A stretch of 41,816 bases of DNA from Oscillospiraceae bacterium (GCA_017523995.1 JAFWUX010000139.1:1-41816); one strand, 5' to 3'; shown: positions 7,462 to 16,122, counted from the first letter of the stretch. A program made the numbers and translations. Notes: generated by a model from the letters alone, not told the origin.

Positions 7462-7944
7462 ATGCGAACGTGTTTCTGTTCCGTATTCTTATGCGGCATA
7501 CCGGTTTCCGTGCTCGGGATGCTCGGGGCTGCGGCGCTGCTGACCGCTGCCTATCTGCCGTTTTCCTGTTATCATGTCATTGCGGTGCTGCCGCTGCTCT
7601 GCGGATGTCTGCTCTCCGGATACCGCGCAGGCAAAGCCGCACGCCGGAACGGCTGGCAGAACGGCTTTGCTGCGGCGCTCCTGCTGACGGCAATCTGGTA
7701 TGCCGCCGCCTGTATTTTCTGCCGCAGGAGCTTTCTGCCGGTGCTGCTGCTGCTGACTTTGCCCTGCGGCATGCTCGGCGGCGTCCTCGGTGTCAATACA
7801 AAGCTGCCGCTCCCGAAGCGCCGTCATCACGGCGCAGCGCGCATCCCGCGCGGGATTCTGCTGGGATGCAAAGCAGCTGCGGGCAGGCGCCGTGCAAGGC
7901 GGAATCAGACAGTCTCCGGCAGAGACAATGTGAAAAACTGTTGA
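7462..7944 (+). CDS. Small multi-spanning membrane protein (TIGR04086/YrzE-like)
   Basis: A 160-residue protein with four hydrophobic segments at about residues 5-30, 33-52, 67-85 and 88-108, and a basic C-terminal tail rich in Arg and Lys. The pattern of short helices joined by glycine-rich turns (GCLLSGYRAGKAARRNG, then PCGMLGGVLGV) resembles the TIGR04086/YrzE membrane family found in Clostridia and Bacilli, whose function is unknown. ATG 7462 follows a GGGGGGA run at proper spacing; an in-frame ATG at 7366 is possible but lacks a well-placed ribosome site. It is transcribed divergently from the Spo0A-like gene. Family assignment is tentative. Confidence 0.6.
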   Translation: MRTCFCSVFLCGIPVSVLGMLGAAALLTAAYLPFSCYHVIAVLPLLCGCLLSGYRAGKAARRNGWQNGFAAALLLTAIWYAAACIFCRRSFLPVLLLLTLPCGMLGGVLGVNTKLPLPKRRHHGAARIPRGILLGCKAAAGRRRARRNQTVSGRDNVKNC

Positions 7945-8012
7945 CAATTTTCTTTTGATTCCGCAAAATTTTATGCACCTATACAAAGAATGTGAAAAGA
8001 TGAAGAAAACCC

Positions 8013-8040
8013 TTGATTTTTTTCCAAAACATGATACAAT
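8013..8040 (+). promoter_or_regulatory. Promoter of groESL
   Basis: TTGATT (8013-8018), 16-bp spacer, TACAAT (8035-8040), ending four bases before the CIRCE operator. A second possible -35, TTGACA at 7941-7946, has CAAAAT at the -10 position and would start an earlier transcript. Confidence 0.8.
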
Positions 8041-8044
8041 AGAT

Positions 8045-8435
<391 letters not shown>

Positions 8436-8449
8436 TCGGCGGCTGATAA

Positions 8450-10105
<1,656 letters not shown>

Positions 10106-10128
10106 TATCCGCAGCGCAAAAAAATATC

Positions 10129-10162
10129 ATGGGGTTCGGGGAGATATCTCCGGACCCCATGT
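10129..10162 (+). terminator. Hairpin after groEL
   Basis: CATGGGGT and ACCCCATG arms with further pairing of CGGGGAGATATCTCCG-like sequence make a long, nearly perfect stem starting about 24 bp after the stop. The following TTGATTTGT is a weak T-tract, so it may serve mRNA stability as much as termination. Confidence 0.7.
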
Positions 10163-10175
10163 TGATTTGTAAAGC

Positions 10176-10217
10176 AAAAAAATCCGCTCCATTCATCAAA
10201 AATTGGAGCGGATTTTT
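10176..10217. terminator. Bidirectional terminator between groEL and the VanZ-family gene
   Basis: AAAAAATCCGCTCCA pairs with TGGAGCGGATTTTT; runs of A and T on the two sides serve both convergent genes. Its right end touches the stop codon of the VanZ-family gene. Confidence 0.9.
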
Positions 10218-10723
10218 CATTTTGAAGTAATCCTGCGGAAAAAACGGAATATGAGATACGGAACAGTGAACAGCAGCCAGCCGATCACACAGCCGCAGAG
10301 ATTGAGCAGGATATCATCGACATCGAAAGAGCCGAGGAATGTCAGCACCTGCGAGATTTCGATAAACAGAATCAGCAGCAGGCAGGTGACGGAAAACGCA
10401 AAAGGACGCCGCTGCTTTTCAAAGAAGAACGGCAGAAAGAACCCCGCCGGAATAAAGATCAGGATATTGCCCACAATCTGATTCATAATTTTATCATAGA
10501 GCGAAAATGACGATACCAGCGAAAGAAACGGGCGAATGGATTTCAGCGGCACGAGATTGGTATACCGGAGGACCACTTCCCAATAGCCCTGCGATTTTGC
10601 CAGCGAGAGACGGTAGGCACAGGCGGAAACGCCCTTCACATAGAGCAGCACCACCATCAGAATGATATAGACCAGACAGCATGTGCCCATAAACAGCCTG
10701 CCGGTTTCCTTGATTCCTTTCAT
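10217..10723 (-). CDS. VanZ-family membrane protein
   Basis: A 168-residue membrane protein with helices near residues 10-30, 83-102, 110-130 and 141-162. The VanZ-like signatures are clear: NLVPLKSI at 56-63, NQIVGNILIFIPAGFFLP at 81-98, an acidic EISQ at 122-125 and FDVDDILLNLCG at 133-144. VanZ of enterococci gives low-level teicoplanin resistance, but most members in Clostridia have no known role, so resistance should not be assumed. It is a single-gene unit with its own promoter, convergent to groESL. The ATG at 10723 has GAGGAGA upstream. Confidence 0.88.
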   Translation of the reverse strand: MKGIKETGRLFMGTCCLVYIILMVVLLYVKGVSACAYRLSLAKSQGYWEVVLRYTNLVPLKSIRPFLSLVSSFSLYDKIMNQIVGNILIFIPAGFFLPFFFEKQRRPFAFSVTCLLLILFIEISQVLTFLGSFDVDDILLNLCGCVIGWLLFTVPYLIFRFFRRITSK

Positions 10724-10752
10724 GTAATCTCCTCACTTTTTCTGATGCTATC

Positions 10753-10781
10753 ATTATAGCATAAAGCAGGAGCGGTTTCAA
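10753..10781 (-). promoter_or_regulatory. Promoter of the VanZ-family gene
   Basis: On the minus strand, TTGAAA (10781-10776), 17-bp spacer, TATAAT (10758-10753) preceded by TATGC. Confidence 0.85.
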
Positions 10782-10888
10782 GCAGATAAACATGAAGATT
10801 TCATGAGGGTTTACGTCACTGCGTTGCCGGAGCCGTATGAAGTGCAGACATAAGAGAATTCATGATTTCGCATCCGGCGATGTCAATA

Positions 10889-11050
10889 TAAAAGTTTCGC
10901 TCAAGCCTTTTCAAAGGCTTGCGGGTCGAGGGCAGCGCCCTCGTCGCGCATCGCAATGCGCGAAACTCCCCTTTGCATATGAAGAGCTCGGGGGCTTGGG
11001 CACCTGCGATAGAGGTGCCCATTCTGAAATAGCATCCGCGAAGCGGATTC
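10889..11050 (-). repeat. Dispersed multi-hairpin element, long form, copy 1
   Basis: No credible gene lies here; the sequence is a chain of hairpins. Plus-strand positions: AAGCCTTT-TC-AAAGGCTT (10903-10920), linker GCGGGT, CGAGGGC-AGC-GCCCTCG (10927-10943), GCGCAT-CGCA-ATGCGC (10946-10961), GGGCACCT/AGGTGCCC (10998-11005 and 11013-11020), ATCCGC-GAA-GCGGAT (11034-11048). A second copy at 15.8 kb has the same hairpins with compensated base changes. The minus-strand reading has the same order as the short form: GAA/TTC hairpin, GC-rich hairpin, ACCCGC, second hairpin, ACTTTT tail. It is downstream of tRNA-Thr and its relics. Confidence 0.8.
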
Positions 11051-11084
11051 TTCTTTCATATTTGTAACAGCCTGTCTCAGCTAT

Positions 11085-11362
11085 TCCGACCACCGGCAGT
11101 GCCGGAGCCGTGTGCTCTATCAACGATTTTCACATAAAAAGAAAATCTCCGCCAAAAGACGGAGATTCACAAGCTGGTGGTCGGACTCGAACCGACGCCG
11201 GCAGTACCGGAGCCGTGCGCTCTATCAACTGCAAATAGAAAACCCGTCCTGAATAAACAGAACGGGTTTAAGCTGGTGGTCGGACTCGAACCGACGCCGG
11301 CAGTGCCGGAGCCGTGTGCTCTGTCAACTGCAAATAGAAAACCCGCCTCACATGAGACGGGT
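11085..11362 (-). pseudogene. Tandem array of degenerate tRNA copies, each with a terminator
   Basis: Three degenerate tRNA-like units lie downstream of tRNA-Thr. Unit 1 starts at 11171 and unit 2 at 11270 (repeat length 95-99 bp); a shorter remnant is at about 11085-11127. Units 1 and 2 keep the tRNA-Thr acceptor 3' strand and T-arm (identical through GGTTCGAGTCCGACCACC) and part of the D-loop, but have lost the acceptor 5' strand. Where the anticodon arm should be there is a short palindrome, CCGGC-AGT-GCCGG, with one change in unit 1. Each is followed on the minus strand by a different rho-independent hairpin (near 11145-11172, 11240-11269 and 11341-11362), the last being the terminator of tRNA-Thr itself. 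They cannot fold as normal tRNAs. Confidence 0.75.
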
Positions 11363-11365
11363 CTA

Positions 11366-11438
11366 AGCTGGTGGTCGGACTCGAACCGACGACCTGCGCA
11401 TTACGAATGCGCTGCTCTACCAACTGAGCCACACCAGC
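11366..11438 (-). tRNA. tRNA-Thr (anticodon CGT)
   Basis: On the minus strand it begins GCTGGTG and ends with the matching CACCAGC. D-arm GCTCAGTTGGTAGAGC, anticodon arm GCGCA-TTCGTAA-TGCGC with anticodon CGT, and T-arm GTCGG-TTCGAGT-CCGAC are all intact. CCA is not encoded. A terminator hairpin follows immediately (11362-11341). The promoter lies at 11585-11613, so the transcript would first pass through a degenerate tRNA-like sequence. Confidence 0.95.
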
Positions 11439-11454
11439 ACACTATCAATTTTTT

Positions 11455-11543
11455 CAAGGCACTCGAACCGGCGACCTGCGCATTATGAATGCGCCTTGGT
11501 TTCGCTTGCGAAACCATTGTCTACACAACTGAGCCACACCAGC
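11455..11543 (-). pseudogene. tRNA relic carrying an inserted palindrome
   Basis: On the minus strand this starts like tRNA-Thr (GCTGGTGTGGCTCAGTTG). It then has an insertion with the perfect 20-nt palindrome at 11497-11516 (arms TGGTTTCGC and GCGAAACCA), then an intact anticodon-arm sequence GCGCA-TTCATAA-TGCGC whose anticodon would read CAT. The T-arm begins GCCGGTTCGAG but the 3' acceptor strand no longer matches (GCCTTG). It lies between the promoter and tRNA-Thr. A working tRNA is unlikely unless the insertion is removed. Confidence 0.75.
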
Positions 11544-11584
11544 ATATACAAGAACCACACCGGCGACTGAACCAATGCCTAGTT

Positions 11585-11613
11585 ATTATAGCATATTTTC
11601 ATAAAAAAGTCAA
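11585..11613 (-). promoter_or_regulatory. Promoter of the tRNA-Thr region
   Basis: On the minus strand, TTGACT (11613-11608), 17-bp spacer, TATAAT (11590-11585) preceded by TATGC. It faces the interrupted tRNA copy and then tRNA-Thr. Confidence 0.85.
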
Positions 11614-11661
11614 GTGGGAGAATAGAAAAAAATTTTTTGCGTAAAAAAGACAGAAAAAGAA

Positions 11662-11690
11662 TTGTAATTTTCAGGAAAGTGTGCTATACT
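11662..11690 (+). promoter_or_regulatory. Promoter of the signal-peptidase-like gene
   Basis: TTGTAA (11662-11667), 17-bp spacer, TATACT (11685-11690) preceded by TGTGC. It diverges from the tRNA-Thr promoter, with the two -35 boxes 48 bp apart. Confidence 0.8.
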
Positions 11691-11787
11691 AGAATAGAAC
11701 TCGCACACCCCACTGTTCTGATTTCAGGGGATTCCTGTTTGATCTATACAGAAAGGAGCGCAGTCTCACCCGACTGCTACAGAAATT

Positions 11788-13203
11788 ATGGCGAAAAACA
11801 ATAAACGTAAAAAACATGTCTCGTGCCTTGGCGCACTGCTGATCTTCTGCATGCTGCTGATCGTTGCATTGACCGCAGCCGTCAACCTGCTGTTCCGCAA
11901 CGGCGCCGCTCCGAGCCTGCTCGGCAAGCGATATGTCTACTATACCGGCGACGATATGCCGAACCGTGTTCCGCAGGGTTCGCTCGTCTTTGCCGAGGAT
12001 ACCGATAAAATCAATCAGAAGGATATCGTCCTTTACCGCGATGCACAGGATGCCTACCGCATCGCCGTTGCAAGCCTGATCGTCGATACCGATTCCAATG
12101 TCCCGGATCAGACCGGCAAGACCTACTACCTCACCACCGAGAGCAACACCACCGCCGTTCAGGTCGAGGAGACATCGCTCGTCGGTATCTGCAAGCGCAG
12201 AAGCAAAGAGCTCGGCGCACTGATCGGATTCCTGACAAGCCTCGCAGGCAAGATCATCGGTCTGGCACTGCCGCTCGTGATCCTGCTGGTTTACTTCGTG
12301 TTCTCCTTCTCCGGCAAAAAGGATAACGATATGCTCCCCGATGACGAGGACAACGATCTCGCATTCGTCAAGTCGATCCAGCAGAAGCAGCAGAAGATCG
12401 CTGAACGTGATGCAGAGCGCATCGCAAAGGAGCGCAAAAAGACACAGACCTTCGATGATGCCCTCTATGAGGATCCGGATGCACCGTCCTTCAAGCCGCA
12501 GCACCGCCTCACCGATGAGGAGGTCGCGCAGATGGAGGAGGAGGAAGCTGCACGCCGCGCTGAGCGCATCGCAGCTGTCCGCAGCCATATGGAGCAGCGC
12601 CGCTCAACCGAAACCCCTGACGGCGTTCCGCTCTATACCACCGAGATCATCACAAAGACACACACGCTTTCGATTCCGAAGACCACGGATAAGCCGCTGA
12701 CCACCACGCAGCAGCGTCCGCTGAAGCCGACACCGACTGAGGACATCCCGCGCCTAACCGCAACCGGTCACATCCAGATCCCGACAGCAGAACAGCTCGC
12801 CGAGGAACAGGAGAGCCGTCTGAAGCAGGCACAGGCACTCGCAAGAGCCGCGCAGGATGAAGCATTTACCATGCCGTACAGACCGCGCCGCGAGCAGGAA
12901 ACCGCAGAACCGGAGATCAGAGGCAGCAGATTTGCTGATCCGGAACCCATGAAGCCGGCACCTGTTCAGGCAGAACCCGCTCCGGCACCCGCACCTGCTC
13001 CGGAAGTCACCGCTGCACCGGTCGCTCCGGCAGAAGCACCTGCAGCACCGGATGCGCCTGTCACACCGGCAGCAGCTCCGGCTGAACCGGAAAAGAAGGT
13101 CGTCAAGAAGGTTGTCAAGAAAGTCGTCAAGAAGCAGCAGATCAATGCATCCAATTTCGATGACCTCATGGCATTCCTTGATAACGAGCAGAAGAAACTG
13201 TGA
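11788..13203 (+). CDS. Membrane protein with an S26 signal-peptidase-like domain lacking catalytic residues
   Basis: A 471-residue protein. A basic N-terminus is followed by a membrane helix (about 13-36), an extracytoplasmic domain (about 45-145), a second helix (about 154-176) and a long charged cytoplasmic tail. The outer domain resembles signal peptidase I (TGDDMPNRVPQGSLVFAE, then INQKDIVLYRD and YRIAVASLIV), but the catalytic Ser position reads Asp in TGDDMP and the Lys position appears to be Arg in YRIAV. The tail has coiled-coil-like Glu/Arg/Gln stretches (residues 200-275), an Ala/Pro-rich segment (about 390-435) and KKVVKKVVKKVVKK near 436-449. The GAAAGGAG at about 11751-11758 is roughly 30 nt before ATG 11788, too far for a normal ribosome site. 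It is probably a scaffold or adaptor; no function is assigned. Confidence 0.75.
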   Translation: MAKNNKRKKHVSCLGALLIFCMLLIVALTAAVNLLFRNGAAPSLLGKRYVYYTGDDMPNRVPQGSLVFAEDTDKINQKDIVLYRDAQDAYRIAVASLIVDTDSNVPDQTGKTYYLTTESNTTAVQVEETSLVGICKRRSKELGALIGFLTSLAGKIIGLALPLVILLVYFVFSFSGKKDNDMLPDDEDNDLAFVKSIQQKQQKIAERDAERIAKERKKTQTFDDALYEDPDAPSFKPQHRLTDEEVAQMEEEEAARRAERIAAVRSHMEQRRSTETPDGVPLYTTEIITKTHTLSIPKTTDKPLTTTQQRPLKPTPTEDIPRLTATGHIQIPTAEQLAEEQESRLKQAQALARAAQDEAFTMPYRPRREQETAEPEIRGSRFADPEPMKPAPVQAEPAPAPAPAPEVTAAPVAPAEAPAAPDAPVTPAAAPAEPEKKVVKKVVKKVVKKQQINASNFDDLMAFLDNEQKKL

Positions 13204-13238
13204 TTCTGCCCATACTATTATAAAAGTGTAATCAGAAC

Positions 13239-13275
13239 AAAGCCGCGGAACCCGATTCCGCGGCTTTGATTTTTG
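13239..13275 (+). terminator. Intrinsic terminator
   Basis: AAAGCCGCGGAA pairs with TTCCGCGGCTTT around a CCCGA loop, followed by GATTTTTG. It ends the preceding gene. Confidence 0.9.
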
Positions 13276-13353
13276 CAATTCAATCCAAAAGTTTCTGAAA
13301 ATATCCATAATATTTTATATTAAATAAACTATACGTATAATGACCGGAAAACC

Positions 13354-13382
13354 TTGATTTTTTAGGTGAAATGTGCTATAAT
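13354..13382 (+). promoter_or_regulatory. Promoter of the methionyl-tRNA-synthetase-like gene
   Basis: TTGATT (13354-13359), 17-bp spacer, TATAAT (13377-13382) preceded by TGTGC. The start codon is 40 bp downstream. Confidence 0.88.
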
Positions 13383-13421
13383 ATAGTGAATTCTTATACC
13401 GTGACAGAAAGGAATCAGATT

Positions 13422-15446
13422 ATGTCGAGGAATCATGATACAAATAGTAAAAAACCGTTTGAGATCCCGCGTCCGGAATTTCCGAAGCGCGCGGTTGTCA
13501 CAGGCGGTATGCCATACGGTAACAAGGAGCTGCACTTCGGCCATGTCGGCGGCATGCTCGTCTTTGCGGATACCTATGCACGTTTCCTGCGGGACAGAAT
13601 CGGCAAAGAGAATGTGATCTTTGTCAGCGGCACCGACTGCTACGGCTCCCCGATCGCGGAGGGCTGGCGCAAAAAGGTCGAAGCAGGCGAATTTGAAGGC
13701 TCGCTTGAGGATTTCGTCCGGCGCAACCACAACAAGCAGAAGGACACGCTGAAAGCCTACGGCATCTCGCCCAACCTGTTCGGCGCATCCGGCCTCGGCA
13801 GAACCAAAGAAATCCACGCGGAATTCACGCTGGAATTCCTGCAGTCTCTTTACGATAAGGGGCAGCTCAACCAGATCACAACCATGCAGTTCTTTGATGA
13901 GAAGGCAGGCGTCTTCCTCAACGGACGGCAGGTCATCGGCAAATGCCCCGTCGAGGGATGCACCTCTGAGAAAGGCTATGCGGATGAATGCGATCTCGGG
14001 CATCAGTATATGCCGGAGAACCTGTTGAATCCGGTCTCGGCACTGACCGGCGAGACCCCGACCATGAAGCCCGTCACAAACTGGTATTTCAAGCTGCGCG
14101 ACTACGAAAAGCTGATGCAAGAATGGGTCGGCGAAATGCAGAAGGACAAGAGAATCCGTCCGGTTGTGTGGAAAACGATCTCCGAGTTTCTGAAGCCGCC
14201 GGTGATCTATATCAAGCGCGAATTTGAGGAGAAGTATCTGACGCTCAAAAATCAGATGCCTGCACATAACTATCTGGAGGAGCCGAAAAAGCCCTCGTTT
14301 ACAATCGAATTTGAAAAGCTGCCGGATTGCGACGAAGCCTGCCGCATCCTGACAGAAAACGGCATCCGCTACCGCACTGGCAAGACGCTTGTGCCGTTCC
14401 GCCTGACCGGAAACATCGAATGGGGCGTGCCTGCACCGGTTCTGGAGGGCGCCGAAGGTCTGACCGTCTGGGTCTGGCCGGAATCGCTCTGGGCGCCGAT
14501 CTCGTTCACGCAGGCATATCTTGAATCCGAGGGACATGACAGAGCCGAGTGGAAGAATTACTGGTGCTCGAAGGACGCGACAGTCTATCAGTTCATCGGG
14601 CAGGATAACATCTATTTCTACGGCATTGCAGAACCTGCCATGTGGATGGCACAGCAGCAGGCAGATGAAAAGGTATCAAATCCGCCGGAAGGCGAGCTGC
14701 AGATGCCGGTCATCGTGGCGAACCACCACATTCTTTTCCTTGATAAGAAGGCATCGAGCTCCGGCGCAGTCAAGCCGCCGATGGCTGACGATCTGCTGAA
14801 TCACTACACACCGGAACAGCTCCGCATGCACTGGCTCGGTCTCGGACTCGGTCAGCGCTCGGTCAGCTTTATGCCGAAGCCCTACAATCCGGATGCCGAT
14901 CCGAACGAACAGGATCCGGTCATCAAGGACGGACTGCTGCTCTCGAATGTCTATAACCGCATCATCCGCACGGCGTTCTACACCGCACAGAAGATCACGG
15001 ACGGCATTCTGCCGGATGTCGCACCGGAGGAGAATATCCTCGCAGATGCGAAAAAGGCAGTGCTTGAATATGAACGGCATATGTCGAAGTTTGCGTTCCA
15101 CCAGTGCACTTATGTGCTGGACGGCTACATCCGCAATGCGAGCAAGTATATGTCCAAGGCACTGAAGCCCGATGAACAGAGCAAAGAGGAGACCGTGCAG
15201 GTGCTCGCAAATCTGTTCTATATGATCCGCATTGCAGGCGTGCTGCTGCACCCGATGGCACCCTTCGGCACAGAAAAGCTGCGTGAATATCTGCAGGTGG
15301 ATGAGCGCATCTGGTCATGGGATACAATCTTTGAGCCGGTCAGCTTCTTCACCGGCGCAGACCACAAGCTGAAATTCCTGCCGCCGCGCACAGACTTCTT
15401 TACGCGCCACGAATCGCAGTTTGCCGAGGCAGCGGACGAGGCATGA
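13422..15446 (+). CDS. Class I aminoacyl-tRNA synthetase, methionyl-type
   Basis: A 674-residue class I synthetase closest to methionyl-tRNA synthetase. GGMPYGNKELHFGHVGGM near residues 28-45 is the HIGH region, followed by FVSGTDCYGSP. A zinc-knuckle-like segment (GKCPVEGCTSEKGYADECDLG) lies near 172-192. NIEWGVPAP and VWVWPESLWAP, then QFIGQDNIYFYG, match the MetRS core. The KMSKS position appears as LDKKASSSG, losing the usual Lys-Met-Ser-Lys. There is no C-terminal tRNA-binding (EMAP-like) domain. It may be the housekeeping MetRS or a divergent second copy; the rest of the genome would tell. ATG 13422 follows GAAAGGAA. The next small gene overlaps its stop by 4 bp. Confidence 0.85.
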   Translation: MSRNHDTNSKKPFEIPRPEFPKRAVVTGGMPYGNKELHFGHVGGMLVFADTYARFLRDRIGKENVIFVSGTDCYGSPIAEGWRKKVEAGEFEGSLEDFVRRNHNKQKDTLKAYGISPNLFGASGLGRTKEIHAEFTLEFLQSLYDKGQLNQITTMQFFDEKAGVFLNGRQVIGKCPVEGCTSEKGYADECDLGHQYMPENLLNPVSALTGETPTMKPVTNWYFKLRDYEKLMQEWVGEMQKDKRIRPVVWKTISEFLKPPVIYIKREFEEKYLTLKNQMPAHNYLEEPKKPSFTIEFEKLPDCDEACRILTENGIRYRTGKTLVPFRLTGNIEWGVPAPVLEGAEGLTVWVWPESLWAPISFTQAYLESEGHDRAEWKNYWCSKDATVYQFIGQDNIYFYGIAEPAMWMAQQQADEKVSNPPEGELQMPVIVANHHILFLDKKASSSGAVKPPMADDLLNHYTPEQLRMHWLGLGLGQRSVSFMPKPYNPDADPNEQDPVIKDGLLLSNVYNRIIRTAFYTAQKITDGILPDVAPEENILADAKKAVLEYERHMSKFAFHQCTYVLDGYIRNASKYMSKALKPDEQSKEETVQVLANLFYMIRIAGVLLHPMAPFGTEKLREYLQVDERIWSWDTIFEPVSFFTGADHKLKFLPPRTDFFTRHESQFAEAADEA

Positions 15447-15634
15447 CAGTTGTCTGGCAGAGCCTTGTCAAGCTCGGAGTGACGATCTATCTGCTCTTTG
15501 GATGCTACACGCTCTTTGTCGGATTTCTGGAAAAAAACCGCAAGAAAAAAATCGTCGGCGCGCTCGTGCTGATCGTGCCGACGGTTGCGATAATCGTGAT
15601 TTTGAAACTGCTTGCGAATAAATACGGGGCATAA
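15443..15634 (+). CDS. Small two-helix membrane protein
   Basis: A 63-residue protein. Two hydrophobic segments (about residues 6-27 and 37-58) are separated by a basic turn, EKNRKKK, which should face the cytoplasm. Its ATG overlaps the synthetase stop (ATGA), so it is probably translated by coupling. I do not recognise a family. Hydrophobic pattern and operon overlap support a real gene, with function unknown. Confidence 0.65.
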   Translation: MTVVWQSLVKLGVTIYLLFGCYTLFVGFLEKNRKKKIVGALVLIVPTVAIIVILKLLANKYGA

Positions 15635-15658
15635 TTCGGTATCTCCGATGGATTGATA

Positions 15659-15719
15659 ATGGGGGCGCTGCCCCCATACCCCCGCTTAAGGGATACGATC
15701 CCTTAAGAATCCCATTTTG
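15659..15719 (+). repeat. Dispersed multi-hairpin element, short form, copy 2
   Basis: ATGGGGGC-GCT-GCCCCCAT (15659-15677), linker ACCCCCGC overlapping the stem, CTTAAGGGAT-ACG-ATCCCTTAAG (15685-15707), then GAATCCCATTTTG. Parts and order match copies 1 and 3, with different but still paired stems. The leading GAA/TTC hairpin is degenerate here. It follows the small membrane protein gene by 24 bp. Confidence 0.75.
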
Positions 15720-15811
15720 TTGAAAACTCCGCAGGCGAATATTTCAAAAATGAAAAGGGGATGTCACTTTTTAGGCGGTTGGCAAATTATAGTTTGAATG
15801 TCGCCCATATC

Positions 15812-15966
15812 AAAAGTTTCGCTCAAGCCTTTTCAAAGGCTTGCGGGTCGAGGGCAGAGCCCTCGTCGCTCGTCGCAACGAGCGAAACTCCCCCGGCGTT
15901 CAAGCGTTCGCGGGCTTGGGTGCCTGCAAGTGAGGCACCCATTCATAATAGCATCGCGAAGCGATA
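15812..15966 (-). repeat. Dispersed multi-hairpin element, long form, copy 2
   Basis: Hairpins on the plus strand: AAGCCTTT-TC-AAAGGCTT (15825-15842), CGAGGGC-AGA-GCCCTCG (15849-15865), GCTCGT-CGCA-ACGAGC (15868-15883), GGGTGCCT/AGGCACCC (15918-15925 and 15933-15940), ATCGC-GAA-GCGAT (15953-15965). Compared with the copy at 10.9 kb, three stems differ on both sides in a way that preserves pairing. No gene is present. It lies downstream of tRNA-Arg and its relic. Confidence 0.8.
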
Positions 15967-16021
15967 CCTTATTCATTTTAACCACCTTTTTCTAAGTGAA
16001 TCCACCTGAAACTTTATTAGC

Positions 16022-16112
16022 ACAATTAAAAATATCCATACCAACCGGTACAGGGATTCTGGTACGCCCGGTGCGATTCGAGCGGAGAGCCTCCGCAGGC
16101 GAATCGACGCTA
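16022..16112 (-). pseudogene. Degenerate tRNA-Arg copy with a nested palindrome
   Basis: Positions 16063-16080 repeat the 3' end of the neighbouring tRNA-Arg (acceptor 3' strand and part of the T-arm), and 16106-16117 resemble its D-arm side (GACGCTATATCC). Between them, in place of the anticodon arm, is a nested palindrome: CGATTCG (16074-16080) pairs with CGAATCG (16100-16106) and encloses GCGGAG-AGC-CTCCGC (16082-16096). The acceptor 5' strand is lost. A partly decayed copy of the tRNA-Arg terminator (about 16029-16059) follows on the minus strand. Confidence 0.75.
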
Positions 16113-16122
16113 TATCCAAAAT

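Noticed and set aside
10217..10723. Glycopeptide resistance locus
   Set aside because: Only a VanZ-family protein is present, with no vanHAX or vanRS genes.
10837..11067. Open frame with SLKPFQRLAGRGQ across the long element copy 1
   Set aside because: It lies wholly in the hairpin element; the paired substitutions make no sense for protein coding. The matching frame at 15761-16009 is rejected for the same reason.
11177..11488. Open frame of about 100 residues with repeated VGLEPTPAVPEPC
   Set aside because: It is the antisense of tRNA-Thr and its relics, a known source of false proteins.
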